Positions 15,001 to 21,146 of a DNA stretch of 64,000 nt are shown one piece after another. How positions within the stretch are numbered: position 1 is the first letter of the stretch; each line of letters begins with the position of its first letter. A program made the translations under genes and the position numbers. Under the pieces are notes generated by a model. That model was not told where the DNA came from, did not search any database, and saw only the letters and a program-made list of their open reading frames with translations. The stretch is from JAAXVQ01 sp964604705 (GTDB lineage Bacteria > Oederibacteriota > JAAXVQ01). The stretch is taken from assembly GCA_964604705.1 (NCBI GenBank), contig CAZSAP010000004.1, forward strand, positions 239,144 through 303,143, written 5' to 3'.

Positions 15001-18000
15001 TTTACCACGCTGGTCCGTCAGGTGCGCGAGATCATGCTGGAAGCGTATGCGCATCAGGATCTGCCCTTTGAACGCTTGGTGGACGAACTTCACGTGGAGC
15101 GCGACGCGAGCCGTTCGCCGGTCTTTCAAGTGATGTTTAACATGCAGAACGCCTTCAAGCCCGAGGTCAAAGACGCAAACCTAGAGATCAGCGCCTTTGA
15201 GTTTGATCTGCACTTGGCCCACTTTGACCTGACGTTAACCGTGGCCGAAGATGAACAAGGGCTCTTTGCTTCCTTTGAATACAACACGGATCTTTTCCAC
15301 GCCGAGTCCATTCAACGCCTGGCCCGCACGTATCAGCGCCTGTTGGCGGAGATTGCGACCCAGCCTGAAAAAGCCTTGAAGCATTACACACTCGTGTCTG
15401 ACGAAGAGCGGCGCGTGTTGCTGGACACCTGGAACCAGACCGCGCGTCCGTATTCGCGCGACCTGAGTGTGCAAACGCGCTTTGAAGCCCAGGCGCAACA
15501 CACACCGCAAGCCACGGCGTTGGTCTTTGGTGAACACACCTTAAGTTATGCCGAACTCAATGCCCGGGCCAACCGGGTCGCGCACGCTTTGCTGACCGAA
15601 GGCATTAAGCCCGGCCATGTGGTGGGCATTTGCCTGGAGCGTTCAATGGACATGGTTGTAGGCATGCTGGGGATAATCAAGACCGGCGCGGCCTACTTGC
15701 CCTTGGATCCAAGTTATCCAGAACAACGCAAGGCCGTCATGTTGGAGCAAGCGGACGTGCACGTGATTGTGACCATCGAGGCCTTGGCCGCGGCCGTAAA
15801 AACCAACGGCCGACGTGTTATTGTGCTGGATCCCGCGACCTTGGCGTCACAACCGACGCACAATCCGGGTGTGGCCGGAAGCGGGCAGGATCTGTTGTAC
15901 ATCATGTTCACCTCGGGCTCGACCGGACAACCCAAGGGCGCCATGATTACGCACCGCGCGGTCCATCGCCTGGTGGAGAACACCAACTACATTCAGTTGC
16001 AACCCAAGGACCGCGTGGCGCATGCCTCCAATGTTTCCTTTGACGCCGCGACGTTTGAAATATGGGGTCCCTTGCTTAACGGCGCCTGTGTGGTGGGTCT
16101 GAGCCAGGAGGAAGTCCTCACACCCGAACGTTTTGCCCACGTGTTGAGCGCGCAGAAGCTCTCTGTGCTCTTTCTCACCACGGCCTTGTTCAATCAAATG
16201 GCTGCGACCTATCCCACGGCGTTTGCGGGCTTGGCCTATCTCATGGTCGGGGGCGAGGCCCTGGACCCCAAGTGGATGCGTAAAGTGGTCCAGGCCGGGA
16301 AGCCCAGACACATCATGAATATCTACGGGCCGACCGAGAGCACCACGTTTGCCACGTACTTCGAGTTTGACGAGGTGCCGGAGAACACGCGCAGCATTCC
16401 CATTGGGCGGCCGCTGGCCAACACCACATGCTATGTTTTGGATGCAGGGATGCAGCCGGTGCCCGTGGGTGTGGCCGGAGAATTGTGCCTAGGCGGCGAT
16501 GGACTGGCGTTGGGGTACGTACAACAACCACGCCTGACGCAGGAAAAGTTTGTGCCCAATCCTTTCGGGGAAGGGCCACTGTACAAAACCGGGGACCTGG
16601 TGCGCTGGTTGGAAAACGGCGCTTTGGAGTATCTGGGACGCATGGACGGGCAGGTCAAGATTCGCGGGTATCGCATTGAATTGGGGGAAGTGGAAGCCGT
16701 GCTCTTGGGGCATCCGCAGATTCAGCATGCCACGGCCATCATGCGCGAAGACCGTCCTGGGGAGAAGCAATTGGTGGCGTACTATGTTGCGGCGCAGCCC
16801 TTGATGGAGACGGAGTTGCGTGCGTATCTGGAGGAACGCCTCCCGTTCTACATGATCCCGGCCACCCACGTCTGGCTCTCGGCGTTGCCCATGAATGCCA
16901 ATGGCAAGGTTGACAAACGCGCCTTGCCGCGCCCCGAATGGACGGTCGCCGAGAATTATGTGGCGCCGGAAACCGAATTGGAGATGCTGACTGCCGAGGT
17001 TTGGCAGGAGGTCCTGAAACTGCCGCGCATTGGACTCAAGGATAATTTCTTCGAGATCGGCGGCAACTCACTCTCCGGCATTCAGTTGATCAGCGCCCTG
17101 AGTGAACGCCTCGGGGTGGAATTGCCGCATCGGCTGATGTTGGAATCGCCGGTGCTTGGGGACTTGGTGCATCAGCTCATCCGCTACTCACAGCGGGCCG
17201 TGGATGGCGCGCCTGTGCACCCTCTGGTGCCTTTGCAGGTGGACACGCCGGGACGCGCGCTTTTCTGCATCCATCCCATGGACGGCTCGGTCATGTGCTA
17301 CAAGACGTTTGCCTTGCAATTGACCGGCGTCTGTCCGGTGTACGGATTGGAATCGCCCATCCGGTTGGGGCTGGTGGAGTCGTTTGCAAACGTTGAAGCC
17401 ATGGCCGCGTATTACCTGGCCTTGATCCAGGCGCAGCAACCGCACGGACCGTACCGACTCTTGGCCTGGTCGTACGGCGGCGTGGTGGTGCATGAAATGG
17501 TGCGTCAACTCGCGGAGCAGGGAGAAACCGTGGAGCGGGTTTTCTTCCTGGACTCGGTGGCGCCGTACACCGTGAGCCTGCCGCCCTCGCAACGGAAGAT
17601 CAGCTTCCTGGCCGTGGCGCATGCCTTTGAGAAGGGCGCCCCGGAGAATCCGCGCACGCTGGTGGAGTTTGCGGACATGGACGATGAGGCGCTCTTCCGC
17701 TATGTGGTTGAGATTCTCCACCACAGCGGTGACTTTGCCAAGCAGAAGGGACGAAAGGAATTTGAGGATTTCGCCCAACTGTACCGCGTGCATCTGGATG
17801 TGCTGGCGAAATACGCGCCGAAGAAATTGAAATACCCCATTACGCTCATTCGCCCGGAAGCAGGCAGTGAGGCGGAGAAGAGTTATCACCTATGGATTGA
17901 TGAGAGTGTCTTTGTGGAGAACGTGGCGCGGGGGTACCGGCGCGGGAAGCTTTCAGCCCAGGAGGTACTGGCCGAGGTGGCCGCCTTCCGTCCCACGGAG

Positions 18001-18156
18001 TTTACAGAGGACGGGGTCTTGGGGTGGCAGCGTCTCACCCGCCTGCCGGTGCAGGTGGCCCAGGTGCCCGGGGACCACAACAGCATGGTCTCGCAGCCTC
18101 ATGTAAAAACCGTGGTGGAGCATATTGCCGCACATTTAAAAGAGCTGACCGCCTGA
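1..18156 (+). CDS. Pentamodular non-ribosomal peptide synthetase with terminal thioesterase
   Basis: Builds and releases a peptide by thiotemplate chemistry in the cytoplasm. Domains by residue: C1 ~20-450 (HH at 154-155), A1 ~480-970, T1 (Ser1022 in LGGDSI), E ~1076-1525 (HHWVVDG at ~1205), C2 ~1545-1970 (DCL type, follows E), A2 ~2000-2486, T2 (Ser2534), C3 ~2590, A3 ~3044-3540, T3 (Ser3589), C4 ~3646, A4 ~4092-4590, T4 (Ser4642), C5 ~4699, A5 ~5151-5640, T5 (Ser5690), TE ~5735-6051 (Ser5824 in AWSYGG, His in GDHNSM). Codes aligned by eye to GrsA: A1 DAWLLGAVMK (Leu-like), A2 DILQCGMVWK (Gly-like), A3 DAWLLGAVIK (Leu-like), A4 DVQFIAHVVK (Pro), A5 DAFFMGITFK (Ile/Val). All five A domains keep the A10 Lys. 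The first codon is ATG but it sits on the window edge, and the first 20 residues look like the internal T-C linkers, so the gene may begin upstream. Domain calls are firm; substrates are inferred. Confidence 0.96.
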   Translation: MLRTAGEDTAQAVVIPVVDRTRAIPLSFAQQRLWILEQLDPGKTTYHIPMAVRLDGAVNPELLERSLQVLVARHEILRTTFQVVGESAVQWIAPEAKAAFAQTDVSAQPDPEAAARAQMLAEINTPFDLSRGPLLRVRLIRLGAREHIFLFHMHHIITDAWSIGVFVKELMAVYQSLLQGKTEAGLPALPIQYADFSVWQRAWLQGEVLAEQVNYWKQTLAGPLPVLELPLDYPRPAAQTYGGASFYIRVRPELSAQLQHTSQATGSTLYMLLFAAFNVLLSKYTGQTDLVVGTPIANRNRRELEPLLGFFVNTLAIRSQCSGSLTFNEYAAQVRGTLLEAFAHQDLPFEKLVDELEVERDIQRSPVFQIMFSMQSAFVPTLDGAEFNVRSYDLETQAAHFDLTVVAGEDEQGLYITFEYNTDLFKETTLRAFAAAFNRVLETVTADPARPLAEISLLSPEDRQTVAVTWNATTREYPRTRTLVEIVEEHAKRTPEALALVFQEQTLTYAQLNQRANQLAHALRRQGTKPGEVVGICLDRSVEMLVGILGILKAGNVYLPLDPSYPPRRLEYMLRDAQAVVLITQESYVPLFGATTVSIFRLEDASFWQADPLTNPAKTTQATDGAYIMYTSGSTGEPKGVLVTQRGIVRLVCNPDYMQLGPQDRVAHVGNVSFDASTWEIWSAWLNGACLVGFDKSEVLDLESFGQALRTQGITAMLFTTALFNQAAELYPAMFKPLRYVLFGGDKAELKAVRRVLAEGAPEHLINAYGPTENAVMATSYEVKALPAEARTIPIGRPIANTTCYVVDAHGQLAPLGVPGELWVGGDGVATGYVGRPDQTARVFVEDPFQPGAGRRVYKTGDRVRWNAQGELEFLGRLDSQVKIRGFRIEPGEIEAALLRQPGLRQALVLVREDAPGDKRLVAYVIGDETWTQDVPALLNELKKELPAQWLPQAVITLEQFPLTPNGKVDRQALPKPLWQGNDEAVAPRTPTEETLLAIWKSVLQVETIGVQDNFFSLGGDSILAIQVISRAKSTGVHLSNRQLFEHQTIAALASVAGQQAGIQAEQGKVEGESVLTPVQQWYLEQGLENPHHFNQDSLFVLPQGISVDVLERALAQLVAQHDALRLRVRQVNGLWQQSHVDEGAVLPLLSEDLAQLGEREKTGRIQALTTQAHADLNMEHGPIGRALIFRNQAPGQDLFFLVLHHWVVDGVSWRILLEDFQTLCRQLAEGQALSLPPKTTSFQYWAASAARYALTSEALHQEYAYWRARVEEPVVALPRDFAANENLEGTTETVRLTLSVDETRQLLAEASSAYRTQINDLLLAALVEAFRPWTLSATLRIDLEGHGREDLLNDVDLSRTVGWFTTIFPVQLTHPGTQNPGDVIKSVKETLRRVPRHGIGFGLLRYHGPEAMRSVLQTLTPAEVSFNYLGQFQGGHAQESLGESSADMRGRYSDAKNHRLQVLAVNAAVAQNQLEVSLTYSRNLHRAETVQRLGEAYMAALRQVIQHCLTPGVGGFTPSDFPLLSLEQAQLDQVLARESAVETMYPLSATQKGILFHALFDPKANDYYVRFHLAVHGHLRPDAFQRAWEKVLAHYEILRASYAWEHTPEPVQIIHRQVSLPTQMLDWRAFTPAEQKEKLKQWLEVDQTQTFDLTQAPLLRTTVIRLAETEWRFVVGENHIILDGWSMPLVFKGLLDAYQAYTHEQEPVLLPTRPYSDYIAYLQTRSLSEAKTYWQKTLQGFEEPTLLGEASTILAATGSTHGQLEFRLSPALTQRLQTLAKQQQLTLNTLVQGAVALLISRYTQAQDVVFGTVVSGRPSELPGVETMVGLFINTLPLRVNVAPEQTLAAWLREVHARAAEMRQYEYSPLADVQVWSEVPHGQPLFDTILTFENYPLGEQSGTAESDVRIEMVDGFQTTNYPLNITVTPGETLYLRWEYSRQQFTDARVAQIQQHLIHVFESLCAQPEQTLAQVSMLSEAESQRLLVEWNQTQQAYPSQTTLHAWIQAQAHKTPEAVAVIAGEEQLSYRELDTRANQLAHVLIAQGVTPGSLVGICLHRTPAMLVGLLGILKTGAAYVSLDPGFPKDRLQMIVDDSQPKVILSQTELREIVPQTLAPVLFVDTLENELSAAPTQAPSVTLGVQERAYVLFTSGSTGRPKGVEITHANVVNFLSSMQSEPGCTAQDRVLAVTTISFDISVLELFLPLSVGGTVVLLTRDAALDAKQIKQALLQHDITLMQSTPSTWEMLEQSGWEGKKNLKVLCGGEAFPHWLAQRLVEKTQEVWNMYGPTETTVWSTLSRVQAHEKLTIGRPIANTDIYILDGNLKPVPVGVAGELLIGGVGVSRGYLGREELTREKFILNPFKSDGSRLYRTGDACKYLADGRIEFIGRMDSQVKIRGFRIELGEIETRLNEHAGLQQAVVIVREDTPGNKRLVAYLVKKDTALTNEEVQKHLKQNLPEYMIPSAYVELERIPLTANKKVDRKALPAPEFEAQHEYVAPRTELETQLAEIWQDVLGLARVGIHDHFFEIGGHSLLATRVISRLASQMNLDVPIRQIFEHPTIAGLAESLNAQSTGETYAVIPKADRCQALPLSFAQQRLWFIDQFEPGSTAYNVPMVVRIQGPLDAEPLRAGLLQLVARHEVLRTTFQNQDSGPVQVIAPDATLDWAVVDVSQTADAEAKAKEAIHAELQTPFDLSRGPLLRVRLVKVGAQEHLFFIMLHHIVTDAWSIGELVKELMTIYRGMALGETQPALPALPIQYADFAVWQRAWLQGEVLETQLAYWKRTLAAPLATLELPLDFPRPKVQTFHGRSVRVQVPEALRLQLHALAQATHASLFMVMLAGFQWLLSKYADQDEVIVGTPIANRNRRELEPMLGFFVNTLAVRTQCRGEVGFRAFVAQVRETLLEAYAHQDLPFEKLVDELGLERDVQRSPIFQVMFSLQSAYLPEMEMGGLSMAPYELEIPTTHFDLTVAAHEDAQGLSATFEYNSDLFRAETIQAMSTAFLRLLERVATQSGTTLAEISLLAPEDRVQVLEQWNDTRRAYPREESLVSLFEEHARRTPDALALVFHEHRLTYAQINQRANQLAHYLHAQGVRAGEVIALGLDRSVEMLVGMLAILKAGGVYLPLDPGYPARRLVYMLEDSGAVRLLTSRAYAETFATTTLPTLMLDAPDEWADRSEDNFSIGPRAEDGAYIMYTSGSTGEPKGVLVPQRGIVRLVCNTNYMSLGADDRVAHVGNVAFDASTWEIWSAWLNGACLVGFEKDEVLDLQGFAQALRAQRITAMLFTTALFNQAALQHPEMFDGLRYVLFGGDKADLEAVRRVLRHSRAEHVINAYGPTENTVIATCFDTRAWAAEAPTLPIGAPIANTTCYVVDRHGQPTPKGVPGELWVGGDGVALAYVGRPEQTAQAFVHAAFAPQGAARLYKTGDRVRWNARGELEFLGRRDHQVKLRGFRIEPGEIEAALRHQPGIAQALVLVREDVPGEKRLVAYVVTEAAQVLDVPALLAALKEELPASSIPHAVMVLDAFPLTPNGKVDTRALPKPDASQAAVGSAPATATEVRLAEIWRDVLQVATVYREDHFFEIGGHSLLATQVISRIQRDLNVNVSVRSIFEHATLQALSQAIDRLETQTFTRIEKADRSQPLALSFAQQRLWFIDQLEPNSAAYNVPLAVRIKGPVKASRLEQALNQMIQRHEVLRTIFTQQHQVPCQVVLPELALHLEYHDVRTYPRAEREAVAQAHLNRLSQQPFNLSTGPLIRSAVIQLAPEECIFLVTLHHIIADGWSTGIFVQDLMALYQGALLPELPLQYADFAQWQRAWLTGDVLQAQVAYWRAQYGGVLPVLELPTDFPRPAVQTFNGSTVSVVLEPELGRAVQALSMRTQTTPYMILFMAYVLLLHVHSGQDDIIVGTPIANRNRAEIEPLIGFFVNTLALRTRVTGEMRLEELLRCIKESLLGAYAHQDLPFEKLVDELQPERDQSRSPIFQTMFVLQNARQADTSHDQVTIEPYALESSTCHFELMLGLMENGETFTGALEYNTDLFQATTMERMAGHFRQIVRWLVDHTGAQVRELEIITPTERAQLVAWNQTTRSYPFRPVHAWVEEQSAIHPQATALVFGSASLSYAALNARANQVAHALLAQGIRPGARVGLCVARSLDLIVAMLGILKAGGTYVPLDPTYPKARLALMLEDSPLTALVTETPWLTLLPEYTGTLICLDTLTLNAEATGNPNVTLRPDDLVYVIFTSGSTGRPKGIELSHRALHNLIAWQADQFATSTSERVLQYASINFDVSFQEIFSTLGSGKTLVLVSEETRKDLAQLVALINHEHVQRMFLPAIALHYLAEQALSLNQVPTSLQEVITAGDVLKITPAVRRFFQHLPNAKLLNHYGPSESHVVTSHTLAGPVETWPEFPPIGKPISNTRLYVVDAQLKPVPCGVPGELLIAGDCLAEGYSQQPRLTAERFVQVTLAEGIEERVYRTGDRVRYCPNGTVAFMGRADDQVKIRGFRIEPGEIEAVLNKQVGVKASVVVAREDAQKQKRLVAYVVPKDGQTPDVTALKTAVGETLPEYMVPSVIQLLDALPFTPSGKINTRALPEPEMQEARAREFVAPRTELEKQLALIWQDVLGVAQVGLHDSFFEIGGHSLLATQVVSRLRTDLQLEVPVRVMFEALTLGRLAEAVERQAGRAAVSVIPRADRTRRIPLSFAQQRLWILDRLEPGNSAYNIPFAVRFKGAFKASVLQRALNRMAEEHEILRTTFQVQEGEACQVIAPVGNVVLKCVDLRKHANREQEARRLIGLDASTPFDLAQGPLLRTTLIQLGAKDHVFAFNMHHIITDGWSIGIFVKTLAEAYKAEEEGAPSSVREAELQYADFAVWQRTWLQGEVLEKQLAFWKHHLSGELPVLDLPLDKPRPAVQTFVGAAESLRLAPELYAQLQQVAQRTDASMYMLLMAAFNLLLSRYANQQEMIVGTPIANRNRKETEGIMGFFVNTLAIKSVLDANAPFTTLVRQVREIMLEAYAHQDLPFERLVDELHVERDASRSPVFQVMFNMQNAFKPEVKDANLEISAFEFDLHLAHFDLTLTVAEDEQGLFASFEYNTDLFHAESIQRLARTYQRLLAEIATQPEKALKHYTLVSDEERRVLLDTWNQTARPYSRDLSVQTRFEAQAQHTPQATALVFGEHTLSYAELNARANRVAHALLTEGIKPGHVVGICLERSMDMVVGMLGIIKTGAAYLPLDPSYPEQRKAVMLEQADVHVIVTIEALAAAVKTNGRRVIVLDPATLASQPTHNPGVAGSGQDLLYIMFTSGSTGQPKGAMITHRAVHRLVENTNYIQLQPKDRVAHASNVSFDAATFEIWGPLLNGACVVGLSQEEVLTPERFAHVLSAQKLSVLFLTTALFNQMAATYPTAFAGLAYLMVGGEALDPKWMRKVVQAGKPRHIMNIYGPTESTTFATYFEFDEVPENTRSIPIGRPLANTTCYVLDAGMQPVPVGVAGELCLGGDGLALGYVQQPRLTQEKFVPNPFGEGPLYKTGDLVRWLENGALEYLGRMDGQVKIRGYRIELGEVEAVLLGHPQIQHATAIMREDRPGEKQLVAYYVAAQPLMETELRAYLEERLPFYMIPATHVWLSALPMNANGKVDKRALPRPEWTVAENYVAPETELEMLTAEVWQEVLKLPRIGLKDNFFEIGGNSLSGIQLISALSERLGVELPHRLMLESPVLGDLVHQLIRYSQRAVDGAPVHPLVPLQVDTPGRALFCIHPMDGSVMCYKTFALQLTGVCPVYGLESPIRLGLVESFANVEAMAAYYLALIQAQQPHGPYRLLAWSYGGVVVHEMVRQLAEQGETVERVFFLDSVAPYTVSLPPSQRKISFLAVAHAFEKGAPENPRTLVEFADMDDEALFRYVVEILHHSGDFAKQKGRKEFEDFAQLYRVHLDVLAKYAPKKLKYPITLIRPEAGSEAEKSYHLWIDESVFVENVARGYRRGKLSAQEVLAEVAAFRPTEFTEDGVLGWQRLTRLPVQVAQVPGDHNSMVSQPHVKTVVEHIAAHLKELTA

Positions 18157-18195
18157 GGGATCGGTTCTATTTTGAACGAGGATGAAAGGACACGT

Positions 18196-19170
18196 ATGAT
18201 TGAAGTGCATGAGTTGGTAAAACGCTATGGCACGTTTGACGCGGTCAAGGGAATCACCTTTGATGTAGCCGCAGGCGAGGTGTTTGGGCTCTTGGGACCC
18301 AATGGCGCCGGGAAGACCTCGACGCTTTCCATGATCTCCTGTTTGCATGCCCCGACCTCGGGCACGATTCGGATCGCGGGTTTGGACATTCGCACCCAGA
18401 CGCAGGCCGTGAAATCCTGTGTGGGTGTGGTCCCGCAGGAGTTGGCGCTCTACCCGACGCTGACCGCGCGGGACAACTTGCTGTTTTTTGGCGCGATTTA
18501 CGGTTTGCACGGCAAGACCTTGCAGGCGCGCATGGAAGAGGTCTTGGACGTGGTGGGGCTGCGTGACCGGGCCTTGGATGTGGTGGATACCTTTTCCGGC
18601 GGCATGAAGCGGCGTTTGAATCTCGCCTGCGGCCTTTTGCACCGCCCCAAAGTCTTGCTCCTGGATGAACCCACGGTGGGCGTGGACCCGCAGTCGCGCA
18701 ATTTGATTTTTGAGAATATCCGGCAGCTTAACACCCAGTACAAGATGACCGTGATCTACACCACGCATTATATGGAAGAAGCCGAGACCCTCTGCGCCCG
18801 GGTGGCGATCATGGATCAGGGAAAACTGATTGCCTGCGATACGCCGCGTGAGCTTATCCGTCACTATGGCGATGGGACGATTGAATTGAAAACTTCGGCG
18901 CTGAAGGCGGACTTGGCTCCGGGCTTGCGCAAGGTGGCGCATGTGAATGAAGTGACGCAAGTAGAGAACACTTTGCACATTCGCTCGAACAAAACCTATA
19001 CGGCCATTGTGGATGTGCTCGCCCTGCTCAAGTCCCAGGGGGTGGAACTGGAAGCCCTGCATATACAAGAGGCGAGTTTGGAAAATGTGTTCTTGAAGTT
19101 AACGGGGAAATCCTTGCGCGACCAAGCGCTGGTTGTGGAAGCAACTTCTGAGAAAGCGGTGAACGCATGA
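18196..19170 (+). CDS. ABC transporter ATP-binding protein, DrrA/CcmA-like
   Basis: ATPase subunit of an ABC-2 type exporter, working at the inner face of the cytoplasmic membrane. The sequence shows Walker A GPNGAGKTS, signature FSGGMKRR, Walker B VLLLDEPTVGVDP and the switch His in IYTTHYMEEAE. About 324 residues, with the C-terminal extension usual for drug-exporter ATPases. I chose ATG at 18196 because GAAAGGA lies 8 bases upstream; an in-frame start at 18172 would only add eight charged residues. It follows the NRPS stop by 40 bases and its stop overlaps the permease start, so it is probably in the same operon and likely exports the peptide product. The substrate is inferred from position only. 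Confidence 0.92.
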   Translation: MIEVHELVKRYGTFDAVKGITFDVAAGEVFGLLGPNGAGKTSTLSMISCLHAPTSGTIRIAGLDIRTQTQAVKSCVGVVPQELALYPTLTARDNLLFFGAIYGLHGKTLQARMEEVLDVVGLRDRALDVVDTFSGGMKRRLNLACGLLHRPKVLLLDEPTVGVDPQSRNLIFENIRQLNTQYKMTVIYTTHYMEEAETLCARVAIMDQGKLIACDTPRELIRHYGDGTIELKTSALKADLAPGLRKVAHVNEVTQVENTLHIRSNKTYTAIVDVLALLKSQGVELEALHIQEASLENVFLKLTGKSLRDQALVVEATSEKAVNA

Positions 19171-20360
19171 AAGCCTGGGCGGTCTTTATGAAGGAACTCA
19201 AGATTTTTGTCCGGGATCGGAATGCGCTGATCCAGTATTTTTTGGTGCCGATCCTGGTGATCACCCTGGCGAATTTTGCCATGCAAAAAATGTACGGGCA
19301 GAAGGGGAAAGGCTCGCTGGTGTTGCCGGTGGTGGACTTGGACCAAAGCGCCACCTCGCGGAAATTGGTGGAGACCTTGCAGAATTCCGGATATGTGCGC
19401 GTGGAGGAAAATCAGCGCACTTCGGCCGGGATGCAGGTTATGACCGAAGTGGGTTTGCGGCGCATGATCGGGGAGACGCACCAACGCGCTGTCGGGGTCC
19501 TTATTCCCGCGGGGTTTGAGACACAGTTGCGCAACGGAGCGCCCGCCGAGGTATTGTTGTTGGAAAATCCCTTGGAAAAAAATGGGCCGGACATGGCGGC
19601 GGCGGTTCTCACCGCGGCGGTGGGGAAGATTTCCCAAGCCAAAAATCCTCCTTCTGTCCGAACGCAAAGCGCAACGCTGACTTCCACCGCCGTGCACGTG
19701 GTGTGGACCGAACCCGATGTGCATGTACGGAAGGAAAGTCTCATCAACCCCCGTGCGGGCGGCATGGATTCGCTCAAGCAAAATGTCCCGGGGTTTGCGA
19801 TCATGTTTGCGCTGTTCTCGTTGGTCTGGGGAAGCATGTCCATTGTGGGGGAACGCGAGCGTGGGACGTTTGCCCGCCTGCTCTCCTCGCCCTTGGGGAA
19901 GGTGGATATCCTCCTGGGCAAGCTGCTTATTATGTTCAGCATTGCCTGCATGCAGTTGACAGTCTTTTTTGGTTTTGGGCATTTTGTCTTCGGCATGGAC
20001 CTGGGGCATTCGCTGCTGGGGTTGGTTCTGCTCTCCATGACCTTGGCCCTGACCGCCACCAGCCTGGGTGTCCTGCTCGGGTCGTTGGCCAAAACCCAGA
20101 CGCAATTGGGAGCGATTTCTTCGATTTTGATCTTAGGCATGTCCGCCTTGGGCGGGAGTTGGTGGCCAGCGGAAATGATGCCGGATTTTATGCAGACTTT
20201 GGCGCATTTTGTCACCATCAATGCCTGGGCCATGGACGGGTATAAAAATTTACTCTGGTACGGCGGTGGGTTTACATCCGTCCTGCCGCAGATCGGGATG
20301 TTGGGTGGCATGGCGGTGGTGGCCTTCGGCATTGGTGTGGCTACGTTTAAGTTTGAATAA
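19167..20360 (+). CDS. ABC-2 type transporter permease
   Basis: Membrane partner of the preceding ATPase. About 397 residues. One N-terminal membrane segment (IQYFLVPILVITL) is followed by a ~170-residue extracytoplasmic loop, then about five closely spaced segments, including the IVGERERGTFARLL stretch typical of ABC-2 permeases and a GGSWWPAEMMP loop near the end. The ATG overlaps the ATPase stop by four bases (ATGA), which points to translational coupling. The large periplasmic domain resembles YhgE/DrrB-like exporters of peptides or drugs. Export of the NRPS product is inferred from position. Confidence 0.9.
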   Translation: MKAWAVFMKELKIFVRDRNALIQYFLVPILVITLANFAMQKMYGQKGKGSLVLPVVDLDQSATSRKLVETLQNSGYVRVEENQRTSAGMQVMTEVGLRRMIGETHQRAVGVLIPAGFETQLRNGAPAEVLLLENPLEKNGPDMAAAVLTAAVGKISQAKNPPSVRTQSATLTSTAVHVVWTEPDVHVRKESLINPRAGGMDSLKQNVPGFAIMFALFSLVWGSMSIVGERERGTFARLLSSPLGKVDILLGKLLIMFSIACMQLTVFFGFGHFVFGMDLGHSLLGLVLLSMTLALTATSLGVLLGSLAKTQTQLGAISSILILGMSALGGSWWPAEMMPDFMQTLAHFVTINAWAMDGYKNLLWYGGGFTSVLPQIGMLGGMAVVAFGIGVATFKFE

Positions 20361-20384
20361 TGGAATGGGAGATGGAGCGAGTCA

Positions 20385-21128
20385 ATGTTGGCGAAATGGA
20401 TTGCGAATAAAAAAATAAACCCACAGGCCCGGGGACGGGTGCTGGCGTTTCCCTGCGCCGGAGCCGGGGCTTCCTACTTTCGGCGTTGGAGTCCGTTTTT
20501 TCCCGCGGATGTGGATTTCCTGCCGATCCAACTCCCTGGGAGAGAAACGCGCTTTTCTGAAAAAGCGTACCTCCGGTTGGACGCGCTGGCCGCGGATGCC
20601 AGCCGGGCGTTGCGCCCCCTGCTGGATCGCCCCACGGTGCTTTTTGGACACAGCCTGGGGGCACTGTTGGCGTATGCGTGTGCCCGGGAGTGGGCGCCCA
20701 TGGGCGTGACGCAGGTGGTCCGGCTGGTGGCGGCGGCGTACCGGGCTCCGCAATTGCCCAATCCCAACAAACTGTTGCATACATTAAGCGATGCGGAATT
20801 CATTCAAGAAATCATTGCGTACCGCGGCATGCCGCCGGAAGTGGCGGCGCAACAAGAACTCTTGCGCTTAATCACTCCCACGCTGAAGGCGGACTTTCAG
20901 GTGCATGAAACCTATGTGCACCAGGTAGGCCTCCCTTTAGCGTTTCCCATCACGGCCTTGGGCGGGGACCGGGATGAACACGTGCCTGAGGAACAATTGC
21001 GCCCCTGGCAGGCATTGACCTCGGCCACCTGTGAGATCGAGATGATGCGCGGGGAACATTATTTTATTCAGGATCATGTGGAAACCATTGCACGCCGGTT
21101 GTGGCAAGCGTTGCCGGCGTTGGCGTAA
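20385..21128 (+). CDS. Type II thioesterase (editing thioesterase)
   Basis: Alpha/beta hydrolase of the GrsT/SrfAD type, which removes wrong acyl groups from carrier proteins and keeps the assembly line active. About 247 residues. Near the N-terminus are the family hallmarks FPCAGAGASYFRRW and LPGRETRF; the nucleophile is Ser in GHSLGA and the catalytic His is in GEHYFI near the C-terminus. It starts 24 bases after the permease and reads the same way, so it is part of the cluster operon. It acts in trans and is distinct from the TE fused to the NRPS. Confidence 0.93.
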   Translation: MLAKWIANKKINPQARGRVLAFPCAGAGASYFRRWSPFFPADVDFLPIQLPGRETRFSEKAYLRLDALAADASRALRPLLDRPTVLFGHSLGALLAYACAREWAPMGVTQVVRLVAAAYRAPQLPNPNKLLHTLSDAEFIQEIIAYRGMPPEVAAQQELLRLITPTLKADFQVHETYVHQVGLPLAFPITALGGDRDEHVPEEQLRPWQALTSATCEIEMMRGEHYFIQDHVETIARRLWQALPALA

Positions 21129-21146
21129 ATTTATAGGAGGAGCGTT

